A DNA stretch of 64,000 bases from Lactobacillus paragasseri (GTDB taxonomy: Bacteria; Bacillota; Bacilli; Lactobacillales; Lactobacillaceae). Under the pieces are notes generated by a model. The model made no database searches, was not told the DNA's origin, and saw nothing but the letters and a program-made list of their open reading frames with translations. Position numbers and translations under genes: made by a program. The first letter of the stretch is position 1; each line of letters opens with the position of its first letter. The stretch lies in NCBI RefSeq assembly GCF_003584685.1, contig NZ_AP018549.1, positions 1,736,001-1,800,000 of the forward strand. The letters run 5' to 3'. Shown piece after piece: positions 34,680-42,838 of this stretch.

Positions 34680-36410
34680 CTACTTTCCTGCATTATTTTC
34701 TTCTTGGAACTTAGCGATTGAGTGATAAAGCTCATTAGTCTTCATTAGCTCCTCATGAGTTCCAATTGCTTGAATGGTACCATGATTCATAACAATAATC
34801 CGATCAGCGTCTTTAATTGAAACAACTCTTTGCGAAATAATAATCTTAGTCGTTGTTGGCATATCTTTAGCCAAAGATTCACGAATTTCACGTTCAGTTG
34901 TTGTATCAACTGCGGAAGTTGAATCATCTAGAATTAGAATTTCCGGATTCTTTAACAATGCACGTGCAATCGTAATTCTTTGTTTTTGACCACCAGAAAC
35001 ATTATTTCCGCCTTGTTCAATCATAGTATTATAGCCATCTGGCATTTCACGAATAAAGCCATCAGCATGTGCAATTTTAGCAGCAGCTACGACTTCTTCG
35101 TGCGTTGCATTTTCATTTCCCCATTTTAAGTTTTCTTCAACAGTTCCACTGAACAAAACATTCTTTTGTAAAACCATTGCAACTTTATCACGAAGAGCCT
35201 TTAGTTCATATGACTTAACATTATGTCCAGCCACTCTAACTGCACCAGATGTTACATCATAAAGACGCGGAATCATGGAAACTAAAGTCGATTTTGATGA
35301 ACCAGTTTCACCAATAATACCAATTGTTTCACCTGGCGTAATATGTAAATTAATATCTTCTAAAGCATAATGCTTTTCATCTGGCGAGTATTTAAAGTTA
35401 ACATGATCAAAAACAATATCACCGTTTGTCACATCTTTAAGTGGTTTACGTGGGTTTTCAATCGCTGACTTTTCAGTTAAAACAGCTGCAATACGTTTAC
35501 CACTAGCTTCTGAAATAACCAATTGCGTAGTAATCATAGCTAGGATGTTTAAACTAAATAAAACAGAGTTTGAATATGAAAACATTGAAACTAATTGTCC
35601 AGTTTGCAAGCTTCCACCAACAATTTCTTTAGCACCAAACCAGCAGATTGCCAAAGTCGAAATATTAAGAACTGCCATTACAACTAACGCATTAAGTGAC
35701 ATGATTTTCTGCGCAGTTGAGAAAAGCTTATAGATAAAACCTGAAGATTTTTCAAATTTTTCAATTTGAGCTTCTTCTTGAACGTAAGTCTTTACTTCAC
35801 GAATTCCACGAATATTTTCACGAACATCTTGATTCATTACATCGTATCCTTTAAAAATACGTGGAAAGTAAGGATATGCACTTTTAATAATTAATGCCAA
35901 AATTAAAACAAAGATTGGAGCAATTACCACAAAGATTAAAGATAGTCTTGGACTAATTATGACTGACATAATAATTGAAAAAATTAGCATCAGCGGTGCA
36001 CGAACGGCAATTCTGATTAGCATTTGATAAGCGTTTTGTACATTAGTTACGTCTGTAGTAAGTCGCGTTACCAAACTAGCGCTAGAAAATTTATCAATAT
36101 TGCTGAAAGAAAAATCTTGAATATGATAAAACATATCTTTTCTTAAATTAGCTGCAAAGCCGGCTGCTGCATGTGCAGAAACGTAACTGGCAGCTGCACC
36201 TAAAGATAAGGAAATTAAAGTTAATACGAAAAGGATTAGGCCCCATTTATTGATGTATCCCATATTTCCTTTCATAATTCCCTTATCAATTAAAATACCA
36301 ACCAAGTACGGGATCAGCATTTCAATTAAAGCTTCACCTGCAACTAGGACTGGGGAAGTCAATGACAATTTTTTATATTGCCGAATTGACTTACGTAACA
36401 CATTAACCAT
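34680..36410 (-). CDS. Heterodimeric ABC multidrug exporter, degenerate-site subunit
   Basis: 576 residues: six-helix exporter domain (about 15-310) plus ABC ATPase. Walker A is GETGSSKST (Ser in place of the usual Gly before Lys), signature NVSGGQKQR, and Walker B ILILDDSTSAVD, where Asp replaces the catalytic Glu. One degenerate ATP site per pair is the hallmark of heterodimeric exporters such as LmrCD and TM287/288. First gene of the two-gene operon. Confidence 0.9.
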   Translation of the reverse strand: MVNVLRKSIRQYKKLSLTSPVLVAGEALIEMLIPYLVGILIDKGIMKGNMGYINKWGLILFVLTLISLSLGAAASYVSAHAAAGFAANLRKDMFYHIQDFSFSNIDKFSSASLVTRLTTDVTNVQNAYQMLIRIAVRAPLMLIFSIIMSVIISPRLSLIFVVIAPIFVLILALIIKSAYPYFPRIFKGYDVMNQDVRENIRGIREVKTYVQEEAQIEKFEKSSGFIYKLFSTAQKIMSLNALVVMAVLNISTLAICWFGAKEIVGGSLQTGQLVSMFSYSNSVLFSLNILAMITTQLVISEASGKRIAAVLTEKSAIENPRKPLKDVTNGDIVFDHVNFKYSPDEKHYALEDINLHITPGETIGIIGETGSSKSTLVSMIPRLYDVTSGAVRVAGHNVKSYELKALRDKVAMVLQKNVLFSGTVEENLKWGNENATHEEVVAAAKIAHADGFIREMPDGYNTMIEQGGNNVSGGQKQRITIARALLKNPEILILDDSTSAVDTTTEREIRESLAKDMPTTTKIIISQRVVSIKDADRIIVMNHGTIQAIGTHEELMKTNELYHSIAKFQEENNAGK

Positions 36411-36441
36411 ATAAAACCCCCGTTCTTTTAACTTAAAAAAG

Positions 36442-36474
36442 ATAAAAATAAATAGACGCCTCGCGCCGTCTATT
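36442..36474 (-). terminator. Terminator or leader hairpin upstream of the ABC exporter pair
   Basis: Stem AATAGACG/CGTCTATT with a GC-rich 8-base loop, followed on - by a T-rich tract (ATTTATTTTTA). It lies between the DUF1129 gene and the exporter operon and may terminate the former. Confidence 0.65.
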
Positions 36475-36546
36475 CATTCCTCTAACAAACACATTATTTG
36501 CTATCTTTATTTATACTGTAGACTACTTTAATTAAATAGTCACGCT

Positions 36547-37380
36547 TTAACTTCTGCGATTTCTTCTACGTGCTGCAATCTCATTTTCACGTTTAATTTG
36601 CAGTGGATCGACAACGTGATACTTTTGACGGAACCATCTGCGGACAAAGAAAGCGATAACTGCTAGCACAATGTAAACCCATGGATTAAGAACTGGGTTA
36701 ATCACACGTAAGAATGGCATTGAAGTAATTGTAATCCACACCATAACTATTCCGACTAGGAAGATTCCTATTAAGACTACCTTCCACGTCGATGGTCGTT
36801 TGCTCTTTTCTCTGGTTACTAAATCGTTATAATATGCCATCAAAATACCAAACAAGATGGTAACAGAAGCAACAGTTAAAATTCCCATCTGTTGCACACC
36901 ATTTTGTTGTTTAGAGTTCATATTAAACAATTGTACTACGCCAAAGAACCCTGCAAAGATCACAAAGTAAAGTAAGCCATTATCTACTGCATGCATCCAG
37001 AACTTATTCTTGGGTGCTTCTTTTTTTGGATTAGCAATTTCAATTGCTTTTTCTCTTGGAGCTTTTTGGTACAAGCTGGATGCTGGAATACCTTTACGTT
37101 GTGCAACAATAATTTCTGGCAAGATTTGATCAATTGCAGGTTCTACTTGATCCATAGTGTAGTTTTGATCTTCTGCCAGAAATTTTTCCAAACGAAAGAC
37201 ATAATCTTGATTTTTATTACTTAACTTCTTTCGTAATTCTTTTGGCGGCATCTTCTTAATCTCTTCTTCACGAGAATTTTGTTCATGTGCCTTTTTTAAT
37301 TTCTCTTGTTTTACGTTACCTACTGTTGAGTTTTTAGCTGCTTCAGTATTTTCACTCTTGTTTTGATCTTTTGGATCCAT
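36547..37380 (-). CDS. DUF1129-family membrane protein
   Basis: 277 residues. The N-terminal 125 residues are soluble and strongly charged (Lys/Glu-rich, predicted helical). Four hydrophobic helices follow: LLYFVIFAGFFGVVQLF, GILTVASVTILFGILMAYY, VVLIGIFLVGIVMVWITIT and WVYIVLAVIAFFV. The tail is basic (RREN/ARRRNRRS). This matches the DUF1129 family of lactobacilli and streptococci, found next to ychF and the par genes. The function is unknown. It starts 12 bases after the ychF stop and is probably in the same operon. Confidence 0.85.
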   Translation of the reverse strand: MDPKDQNKSENTEAAKNSTVGNVKQEKLKKAHEQNSREEEIKKMPPKELRKKLSNKNQDYVFRLEKFLAEDQNYTMDQVEPAIDQILPEIIVAQRKGIPASSLYQKAPREKAIEIANPKKEAPKNKFWMHAVDNGLLYFVIFAGFFGVVQLFNMNSKQQNGVQQMGILTVASVTILFGILMAYYNDLVTREKSKRPSTWKVVLIGIFLVGIVMVWITITSMPFLRVINPVLNPWVYIVLAVIAFFVRRWFRQKYHVVDPLQIKRENEIAARRRNRRS

Positions 37381-37391
37381 TCAAAAAACTC

Positions 37392-38492
37392 CTAAACATT
37401 AAATCTAAATTCAATAATATCACCGTCTTGAACTACGTAATCTTTTCCTTCAAGACGAAGCTTTCCTGCTTCCTTAACTTTTTGCATGGTTTCAAGTTTG
37501 TCTAAGTCATCAAATGAAACAACTTCTGCTCGAATAAATCCACGTTCAAAGTCTGAGTGAATAACACCAGCAACTTGTGGTGCTTTCATCCCTTCATGGA
37601 AAGTCCAAGCACGAGTTTCAGGACCACCAGCAGTAAAGAAAGTACGAAGTCCTAAAATATGATAAGCAGCCTTGATTAAACGATCAAGACCAGATTCTTC
37701 AACGCCTTCCATTTCAAGAAATTCTTTTCTTTCATCTTCATCCATTGAAGCAATTTCTTCTTCAGTAGCAGCACTGATACCTAAAGCTTCAGCATTTTCA
37801 CTTTCAGCATGCTTTTTGACAATTTGGTAATACTTATCACTTTCAGGATCAGCCATTGAGCTTTCAGCAATATTAGCAACATAAATAACTGGTTTAGAAG
37901 TAAGTAAAAATAGCCCCTTTACAATCTTTTGTTCATCTTCATTAAAATCAATTGAACGGGCAGCCTTTCCTTCTTCAAGAACAGGTTTTAACTTGTTCAA
38001 AACAGCCATTTCAGCCTTAGCTTCTTTATCACCTTGTTGTGCAACTTTTTGAACTTTTCCAATTCGACGGTTAACTGCATCTAAGTCCGCAATCGCCAAT
38101 TCAAGATTAATTGTGTTGATATCTTCTTCAGGATCAACTTTACCAGTAACTGAAGTGATATTGTCATCATCAAAAGCTCTTACTACATGAACAATTGCAT
38201 CCGTTTGGCGAATGTTTTCAAGGAATTTATTTCCAAGTCCTTCACCTTTAGATGCGCCCTTTACTAAACCAGCAATATCAGTAAATTCAAAAGTGGTATG
38301 AACAATCTTTTTAGCTGGAATTAATTCTTGAATGCGAGCTAGACGACTATCTGGAACTTCAACCATCCCCACATTTGGTTCAATAGTAGCAAATGGATAG
38401 TTTGCCATTTCAGCACCAGCCTTAGTAATCGCGTTAAACAAAGTAGATTTACCAACATTTGGCAATCCAACAATACCTGCAGTTAATGACAT
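37392..38492 (-). CDS. ychF: Redox-regulated ATPase/GTPase YchF (Obg family)
   Basis: 366 residues of the normal YchF length. G1 GLPNVGKST, G2/G3 region FTDIAGLVKGASKGEGLGNKFL, and NxxE-type VANIAES in place of NKxD, explaining the ATP preference of the family. A coiled-coil insertion follows, then the C-terminal TGS-like domain (FFTAGGPETRAWTF). It is a ribosome-associated nucleotide hydrolase linked to stress responses. Its position after parB matches the conserved gene order near the Firmicutes origin. Confidence 0.96.
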   Translation of the reverse strand: MSLTAGIVGLPNVGKSTLFNAITKAGAEMANYPFATIEPNVGMVEVPDSRLARIQELIPAKKIVHTTFEFTDIAGLVKGASKGEGLGNKFLENIRQTDAIVHVVRAFDDDNITSVTGKVDPEEDINTINLELAIADLDAVNRRIGKVQKVAQQGDKEAKAEMAVLNKLKPVLEEGKAARSIDFNEDEQKIVKGLFLLTSKPVIYVANIAESSMADPESDKYYQIVKKHAESENAEALGISAATEEEIASMDEDERKEFLEMEGVEESGLDRLIKAAYHILGLRTFFTAGGPETRAWTFHEGMKAPQVAGVIHSDFERGFIRAEVVSFDDLDKLETMQKVKEAGKLRLEGKDYVVQDGDIIEFRFNV

Positions 38493-38515
38493 TATATTTC
38501 TCCTCTTAATTGGTT

Positions 38516-38764
38516 TTATTCAAAGTGTGGTACAGCAATGTTTTCCTTTGGAACATAATATTCTTCTTTTAAGTTAACTGGATCATTTGCTGAATGCAGC
38601 ACCTTTTTTAATTTTTTATTGAATTCTGCTCGAGGCATCATAATTAAATGACCGCACCCTAAGCATTTAATGCGAATGTCTGCACCCATCCGCAAGATTT
38701 CCCACTTGTTTTCACCACATGCATGTGGTTTCTTCATCTGCACTACATCGCCCAAATGATACAT
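38516..38764 (-). CDS. DUF951 family small Cys-containing protein
   Basis: 82 residues. It begins MYHLGDVVQMKKPHACGENKW and has KCLGCGHLIMMPR. The cysteines (CG...CLGCGH) could bind zinc, although only three are obvious. DUF951 proteins sit between parB and ychF in many Firmicutes, and the function is unknown. An AGGAGTG site precedes the ATG. The genes here are tightly packed on one strand (20-23 bases apart). Confidence 0.92.
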   Translation of the reverse strand: MYHLGDVVQMKKPHACGENKWEILRMGADIRIKCLGCGHLIMMPRAEFNKKLKKVLHSANDPVNLKEEYYVPKENIAVPHFE

Positions 38765-38784
38765 GAAAAATCACTCCTAATTAA

Positions 38785-39666
38785 TTATTTATCTAAATTT
38801 ATCCCTAGTAAATCTAAAATTCGATTTAATTCATCAGTCGAAGCAAAATCAATCGCTAAATGACCATTTCCCTTTTTGCTTTCTGTAATGTTTACGCTAG
38901 TTCCAAATTTATCAGTTAATTGAGATTCGCTAGCTCTGATAAAAGCAGACTTTTTAATAGCCTTCTTCTTAGGCTTCTTTTCTTTTTCATTTAACTTAGC
39001 CACTAATGACTCTAATTGACGAACAGTAATTCCGTTCTTAACCACTTTTTTAGCTAAGTCATCGATTCCATCCTTATCTTTTAAGCCAAGCAGTGTTCTT
39101 GCTTGCCCCATTGATAATTCTCCTCTTTGAAGAAGACGTTTAGTCTTTTGCGGCAAGGTAAGTAAACGAAGATAGTTTGCAATATATGGACGAGACTTTC
39201 CTAATCTTTTTGAAACTTCTGCTTGAGTTAAGCCTAAGTTTTTTTGAAGCATCTCATAAGCTTGAGCTTCTTCTAATGGTGTTAAGTCTTCACGTTGCAA
39301 GTTTTCTAGAACTGCAACTTCCATCATTTGAGCTTCATCAAATTTACGAATAATTGCTGGAATGGTCTTTTTCTTAGCTAATTTAGAGGCACGAAAACGA
39401 CGCTCACCTGCAATAATTTCATAGCCGTTAACCGATTTGCGAATAATAATTGGTTGAAAGACACCATTTTCTTTAATTGATTCAGACAACTCTTTTAGAC
39501 TCTTGTTATCAAAGGTCTTTCTTGGTTGGTAGGGATTAGGCCTAATTTCATCTAAAGGAATTTCTGTAATTTCTTCAGTTTCTTGCACTTGTGGGCTTTC
39601 ATCAAATAAGGCTTCTAACCCACGTCCTAACCCACGCTTTTTTGGTTCTTTAGAGTTTCTTACCAT
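38785..39666 (-). CDS. parB: Chromosome partitioning protein ParB/Spo0J
   Basis: 293 residues. The N-terminal KRGLGRGLEALF is the ParA-interacting motif. The ParB/Srx CTPase domain has IRPNPYQPR and IAGERRFRA. The helix-turn-helix LTQAEVSKRLGKSRPYIANYLRLL recognises parS. A basic linker and C-terminal dimerisation domain follow. It loads on parS near the origin, spreads as a CTP clamp and recruits SMC. Its start overlaps the parA stop by 17 bases. Confidence 0.95.
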   Translation of the reverse strand: MVRNSKEPKKRGLGRGLEALFDESPQVQETEEITEIPLDEIRPNPYQPRKTFDNKSLKELSESIKENGVFQPIIIRKSVNGYEIIAGERRFRASKLAKKKTIPAIIRKFDEAQMMEVAVLENLQREDLTPLEEAQAYEMLQKNLGLTQAEVSKRLGKSRPYIANYLRLLTLPQKTKRLLQRGELSMGQARTLLGLKDKDGIDDLAKKVVKNGITVRQLESLVAKLNEKEKKPKKKAIKKSAFIRASESQLTDKFGTSVNITESKKGNGHLAIDFASTDELNRILDLLGINLDK

Positions 39667-40423
39667 GAGCTTTCAACACCTCTTTTGCTAAGGAATCATA
39701 CACTTGTGAACCCCGAGATTTTGGAGCATATTCTGTAATTGGCTTACCATAACTTGGTGCTTCAGCCAATTTGGTAATTCTCGGAATAATTGTCTTATAC
39801 ACTTTTTTATTAAAGTAAGATTGAACTTCCTTAACAACTTCAGCGCCCAAATTCGTTCTTGCATCTAACATAGTTAGTAGAACGCCTTCTACGCCCAAGT
39901 TTTTATTAAAGTGCTTTTGAACTAAACGAATCGTATTTAATAATTGGCTTAGCCCTTCCATTGCATAGTATTCGCTTTGTACTGGAATTAAGATAGAATC
40001 TGAAGCAGTGAAGGCATTAATTGAAAGTTGCCCCAAAGATGGTGGACAGTCAATCAAGATAAAGTCATACTCATGACTAACCTCATCAATTCCTTGTTTC
40101 AATCTAGTTTCACGTGCCATCATTGATGTTAATTCCATCTCAGCACCAGCTAATTGAATTGTAGCAGGAACTGCATCTAGATTTTTAGTTTCAGTATGAT
40201 GAATTGTCTCAGACAGGGGAATTTCATCAATTAAAACATTATAGATATCCTTATCTACAGTTGATTTTTCAATACCTAAACCAGACGTTGCATTTCCTTG
40301 AGGATCAATATCAACAATTAAAACCTTATAACCATGATTTGCAATGCTGGCACCTAAATTAATTGTCGTCGTTGTTTTACCGACGCCACCTTTTTGATTA
40401 GCAACCGAAATAATTTGAACCAT
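39650..40423 (-). CDS. parA: Chromosome partitioning ATPase ParA/Soj
   Basis: 257 residues of the small (Soj-type) ParA without an N-terminal DNA-binding domain. The deviant Walker A is NQKGGVGKTT, with DIDPQGNATSG and DCPPSLGQLS for Walker A-prime and B. It binds DNA non-specifically as an ATP dimer and drives segregation with ParB, also modulating DnaA in related species. It lies 14 bases after noc and overlaps parB. Confidence 0.95.
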   Translation of the reverse strand: MVQIISVANQKGGVGKTTTTINLGASIANHGYKVLIVDIDPQGNATSGLGIEKSTVDKDIYNVLIDEIPLSETIHHTETKNLDAVPATIQLAGAEMELTSMMARETRLKQGIDEVSHEYDFILIDCPPSLGQLSINAFTASDSILIPVQSEYYAMEGLSQLLNTIRLVQKHFNKNLGVEGVLLTMLDARTNLGAEVVKEVQSYFNKKVYKTIIPRITKLAEAPSYGKPITEYAPKSRGSQVYDSLAKEVLKAHGKKL

Positions 40424-40437
40424 ATTTACCCCTTTGC

Positions 40438-41319
40438 TTACTTTTTAAGCAATTCAATAGTAATCTTGTAGGAATCTCCCTTTTTATCTTCTTTATACTT
40501 CACAGTCATTCCCGAATCTTTTGCCATTTTAATTGCTTTTTTAATGGTATTAATTTGTACTTTAAAGTCATTAGCTGTTCGAACTTGAACTTTTTTCTTA
40601 GGCTTCTTCTCTTTTTCAGGCTTATTCTCTTCAAGCTCTTCTTCTTTGGCCTGCTTCTGTGCTTCAAGGTAGCCGTCAAGATCTTTTACCATCTCTTCAG
40701 TTTCTTTTACAGTTAGACCATTTTTAATAATTTCACTGACAGCCGTATCTTGGTCTTCTTCATTTAAAGCTAAAAGTGCACGACCATGACGTTGCGAAAT
40801 CTTCTTATCAATTAAAAAACCTTGTACCTTAGGAGTTAATTTTAGCAATCTAATCTTATTAGCAATATATGATTGGGTCTTTCCCATTTGCTCTGCTAAT
40901 TCAGTTTGAGTTAAGTTATTAACTTTCATCAATTGAACATAAGCTTGTGCTTCGTCAATTGGATTTAAGTTCTCACGCTGCAAGTTTTCAACTAATGCCA
41001 AAGAAGCGGCTTTCTCATCGTCCATATTCTCAACAATAGCTGGAATTTTAGCCCACTTCAGTGATTGAGCTGCACGAAAGCGTCGCTCACCTGCAATAAT
41101 TTCGTATTCACCTTCAGGGCCATCAGCTGGCTTACGTAAAATAATAGGTTGAAGTAGTCCTTGTTCTTTCAAAGTAGCCGCTAATTCTTCAATTGATTCA
41201 TCGCTAAAAGTATGGCGTGGCTGATAGCGGTTAGGCATAATTTTATCTAGTTCAATTTCTTGAACTTGCTTACTTTCAGGAATCTTTTTTTGACGATTGC
41301 CAAATAATGAAAATGCCAT
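40438..41319 (-). CDS. noc: Nucleoid occlusion protein Noc (ParB paralogue)
   Basis: 293 residues, ParB fold: IMPNRYQPRHTF, IIAGERRFRAAQ, and HTH LTQTELAEQMGKTQSYIANKIRLL. The N-terminus MAFSLFGNRQKK resembles the short amphipathic membrane-targeting helix of Noc and lacks the RGLGRGLEALF motif of true ParB. Its position between rsmG and parA is the Noc position in Bacillus. A very acidic/basic linker (about 220-245) precedes the C-terminal domain. Noc blocks division over the chromosome by membrane-tethered DNA binding. Confidence 0.88.
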   Translation of the reverse strand: MAFSLFGNRQKKIPESKQVQEIELDKIMPNRYQPRHTFSDESIEELAATLKEQGLLQPIILRKPADGPEGEYEIIAGERRFRAAQSLKWAKIPAIVENMDDEKAASLALVENLQRENLNPIDEAQAYVQLMKVNNLTQTELAEQMGKTQSYIANKIRLLKLTPKVQGFLIDKKISQRHGRALLALNEEDQDTAVSEIIKNGLTVKETEEMVKDLDGYLEAQKQAKEEELEENKPEKEKKPKKKVQVRTANDFKVQINTIKKAIKMAKDSGMTVKYKEDKKGDSYKITIELLKK

Positions 41320-41341
41320 AATCTAAATCCTCCAATTAAAT

Positions 41342-42061
41342 TTAAAGTGGTTTTCTATTCGGTGTGCCAGCCTGACGTGGATACTTCTTTGGCGTAGCTT
41401 TTACTTTTTTAACAACAATCAAGGTGCGTTCATCATCCGTATCAGGAAGCGTCAATTCTTTCACTTCTTTAACGCTTCCACCTAATACTTCAATTGCATT
41501 TTTAGCTTCTGCTAACTCATCCTGTGCTTTAGGTCCTTTAAGGGCAACTAAATATCCATCAACCTTAGCTAAAGGTAGACAATACTCGCTCAAAACACTC
41601 ATTCTTGCCACTGCACGTCCAGTAACCAAATCAAATTTTTCTCGTAAATTTTTATTTTGTCCAGCATCCTCTGCACGACTATGAACTAGAGTAACTTTAT
41701 CTAAACTTAAATCACTTACAAGTTCATCTAAAAACTTTAATCGTTTACCTAAAGAATCAACGATGGTAATGCTTAAGTCTGGGCACAAAATTTTAATTGG
41801 TAAAGATGGAAATCCCGCTCCAGCACCTACATCACATAAACTCTTCTCACCTTTAAATAAGTCTGAAAATTCTAAAAGAGGTGTAATGCTATCAAAGAAA
41901 TGTTTTAAGTAAACTTCGTTTTTATCAGTAATTCTAGTAAGATTGACCTTTTTATTAAATTCAATTAATTTGTTATAGTATGTCGCAAACTGTTCTTTTT
42001 GCTTACTACTAAGCTTAAAGCCGTAATTTGCGAGTTCTTCTGCAAAAATTTCTGGATTCAT
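41342..42061 (-). CDS. rsmG: 16S rRNA (guanine-527-N7) methyltransferase RsmG
   Basis: 239 residues of the GidB fold. SAM-binding [17 protein letters not shown] is motif I, followed by [26 protein letters not shown] and [10 protein letters not shown]. It methylates G527 of 16S rRNA, and loss gives low-level streptomycin resistance. First gene of the rsmG-noc-parA-parB run. The start is preceded by GGGTGAAAA, which is embedded in inverted GTGAAA repeats. Confidence 0.95.
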   Translation of the reverse strand: MNPEIFAEELANYGFKLSSKQKEQFATYYNKLIEFNKKVNLTRITDKNEVYLKHFFDSITPLLEFSDLFKGEKSLCDVGAGAGFPSLPIKILCPDLSITIVDSLGKRLKFLDELVSDLSLDKVTLVHSRAEDAGQNKNLREKFDLVTGRAVARMSVLSEYCLPLAKVDGYLVALKGPKAQDELAEAKNAIEVLGGSVKEVKELTLPDTDDERTLIVVKKVKATPKKYPRQAGTPNRKPL

Positions 42062-42062
42062 T

Positions 42063-42087
42063 TTTCACCCGTGAAACCTAGTTTCAC
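42063..42087. promoter_or_regulatory. Cluster of GTGAAA half-sites at the rsmG start (parS/Noc-site-like)
   Basis: TTTCAC (42063-42068), CC, GTGAAA (42071-42076), then GTTTCAC (42081-42087). The first pair is an inverted repeat with the parS half-sites pushed apart by two bases. The second pair, GTGAAAC-CTA-GTTTCAC, is a small hairpin beside the rsmG ribosome site. It is not a consensus parS (TGTTTCACGTGAAACA). Confidence 0.4.
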
Positions 42088-42152
42088 ACTCCTAATTTAC
42101 CGCAATTAAAGTCGGTTAACAATACTATCATCATCATAAACTAACGTATTTA

Positions 42153-42181
42153 ATTATGTAGTATTTTTTAAGAATCGTCAA
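42153..42181 (-). promoter_or_regulatory. Promoter of the rsmG-noc-par operon
   Basis: On -, TTGACG (42176-42181), 17 bases, CATAAT (42153-42158); both hexamers are one base from consensus. It gives a leader of about 85 bases before the rsmG ATG. Confidence 0.75.
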
Positions 42182-42230
42182 AAAACAACTAAGTCTGAAA
42201 AAATATGTATTTAAATCAATATCTATAGGC

Positions 42231-42236
42231 TATAAT
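42231..42236 (+). promoter_or_regulatory. -10 element for cvpA
   Basis: A perfect TATAAT 24 bases before the cvpA ATG, with a poor -35. An AAGGGG ribosome site follows. Confidence 0.5.
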
Positions 42237-42259
42237 GATTAGCAAAAGGGGTTAAATTC

Positions 42260-42796
42260 ATGATTGTTACGCTTATTGTGATTCTTTATCTTGGCTACCA
42301 AACCTACAAAGGATACCAGCTGGGATTTGCTCAACGTGTTATTAATATGATTTTTGGGGCAATTGTCTTTGCTGCTGCAATTTTAGGTCAAAATAGCCTA
42401 GGAAATTGGTTCTACCAACAATTCTCAGGTAATCTAGTTCCAACAACTGGTAATGTTAGTCTGGAATTAATCGGTTACCGTTTCTTAGCTTTCTTCGTAA
42501 TTTGGTTTATCGGAAAGATGATTCTAAAAATATTCAAAGGCTGGCTCCCTAAACGAGATCGTACTAATAAAGGGCTAAGTAATCTGTTAGACAATGTCCT
42601 CGGAGCAATTGTTTCATTTATTGCAGCTTACTTCTTAATTTACGTTGCCTTATCTATGTGCCAAGCTTTTCAAAATCCTTGGTTCATCCAGCAAACAGTC
42701 GATTCACCAATTTTACGAGTGATTATTTACAACACTCCAGGTTTATCTAACGGGGTCTTTAAGACAATCTTTGGTATTAGTCGAACTGTAGGTTAA
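42260..42796 (+). CDS. CvpA family membrane protein
   Basis: 178 residues with four hydrophobic helices: an N-terminal helix, IIFGAIVFAAAILG-type segments, FLAFFVIWFIGKMI and a long LGAIVSFIAAYFLIYVALSM. This is the topology of the CvpA/colicin V production family (DUF), integral membrane proteins of debated function implicated in envelope and purine-related phenotypes. The gene is monocistronic, divergent from rsmG, with a bidirectional terminator shared with apbE. Confidence 0.82.
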   Translation: MIVTLIVILYLGYQTYKGYQLGFAQRVINMIFGAIVFAAAILGQNSLGNWFYQQFSGNLVPTTGNVSLELIGYRFLAFFVIWFIGKMILKIFKGWLPKRDRTNKGLSNLLDNVLGAIVSFIAAYFLIYVALSMCQAFQNPWFIQQTVDSPILRVIIYNTPGLSNGVFKTIFGISRTVG

Positions 42797-42804
42797 TATT
42801 TCAC

Positions 42805-42838
42805 AAAAAAAGATTCGGAAATTTCCGAATCTTTTTTT
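42805..42838. terminator. Bidirectional terminator between cvpA and apbE
   Basis: Perfect palindrome AAAAAAAGATTCGG-AAATTT-CCGAATCTTTTTTT serving the convergent genes. Confidence 0.95.

Noticed and set aside
40107-40120. GTTTCACGTGCCAT inside parA as a parS site
   Set aside because: Only 11 of 14 bases match the palindrome, the right half is broken, and the bases encode conserved parA residues.
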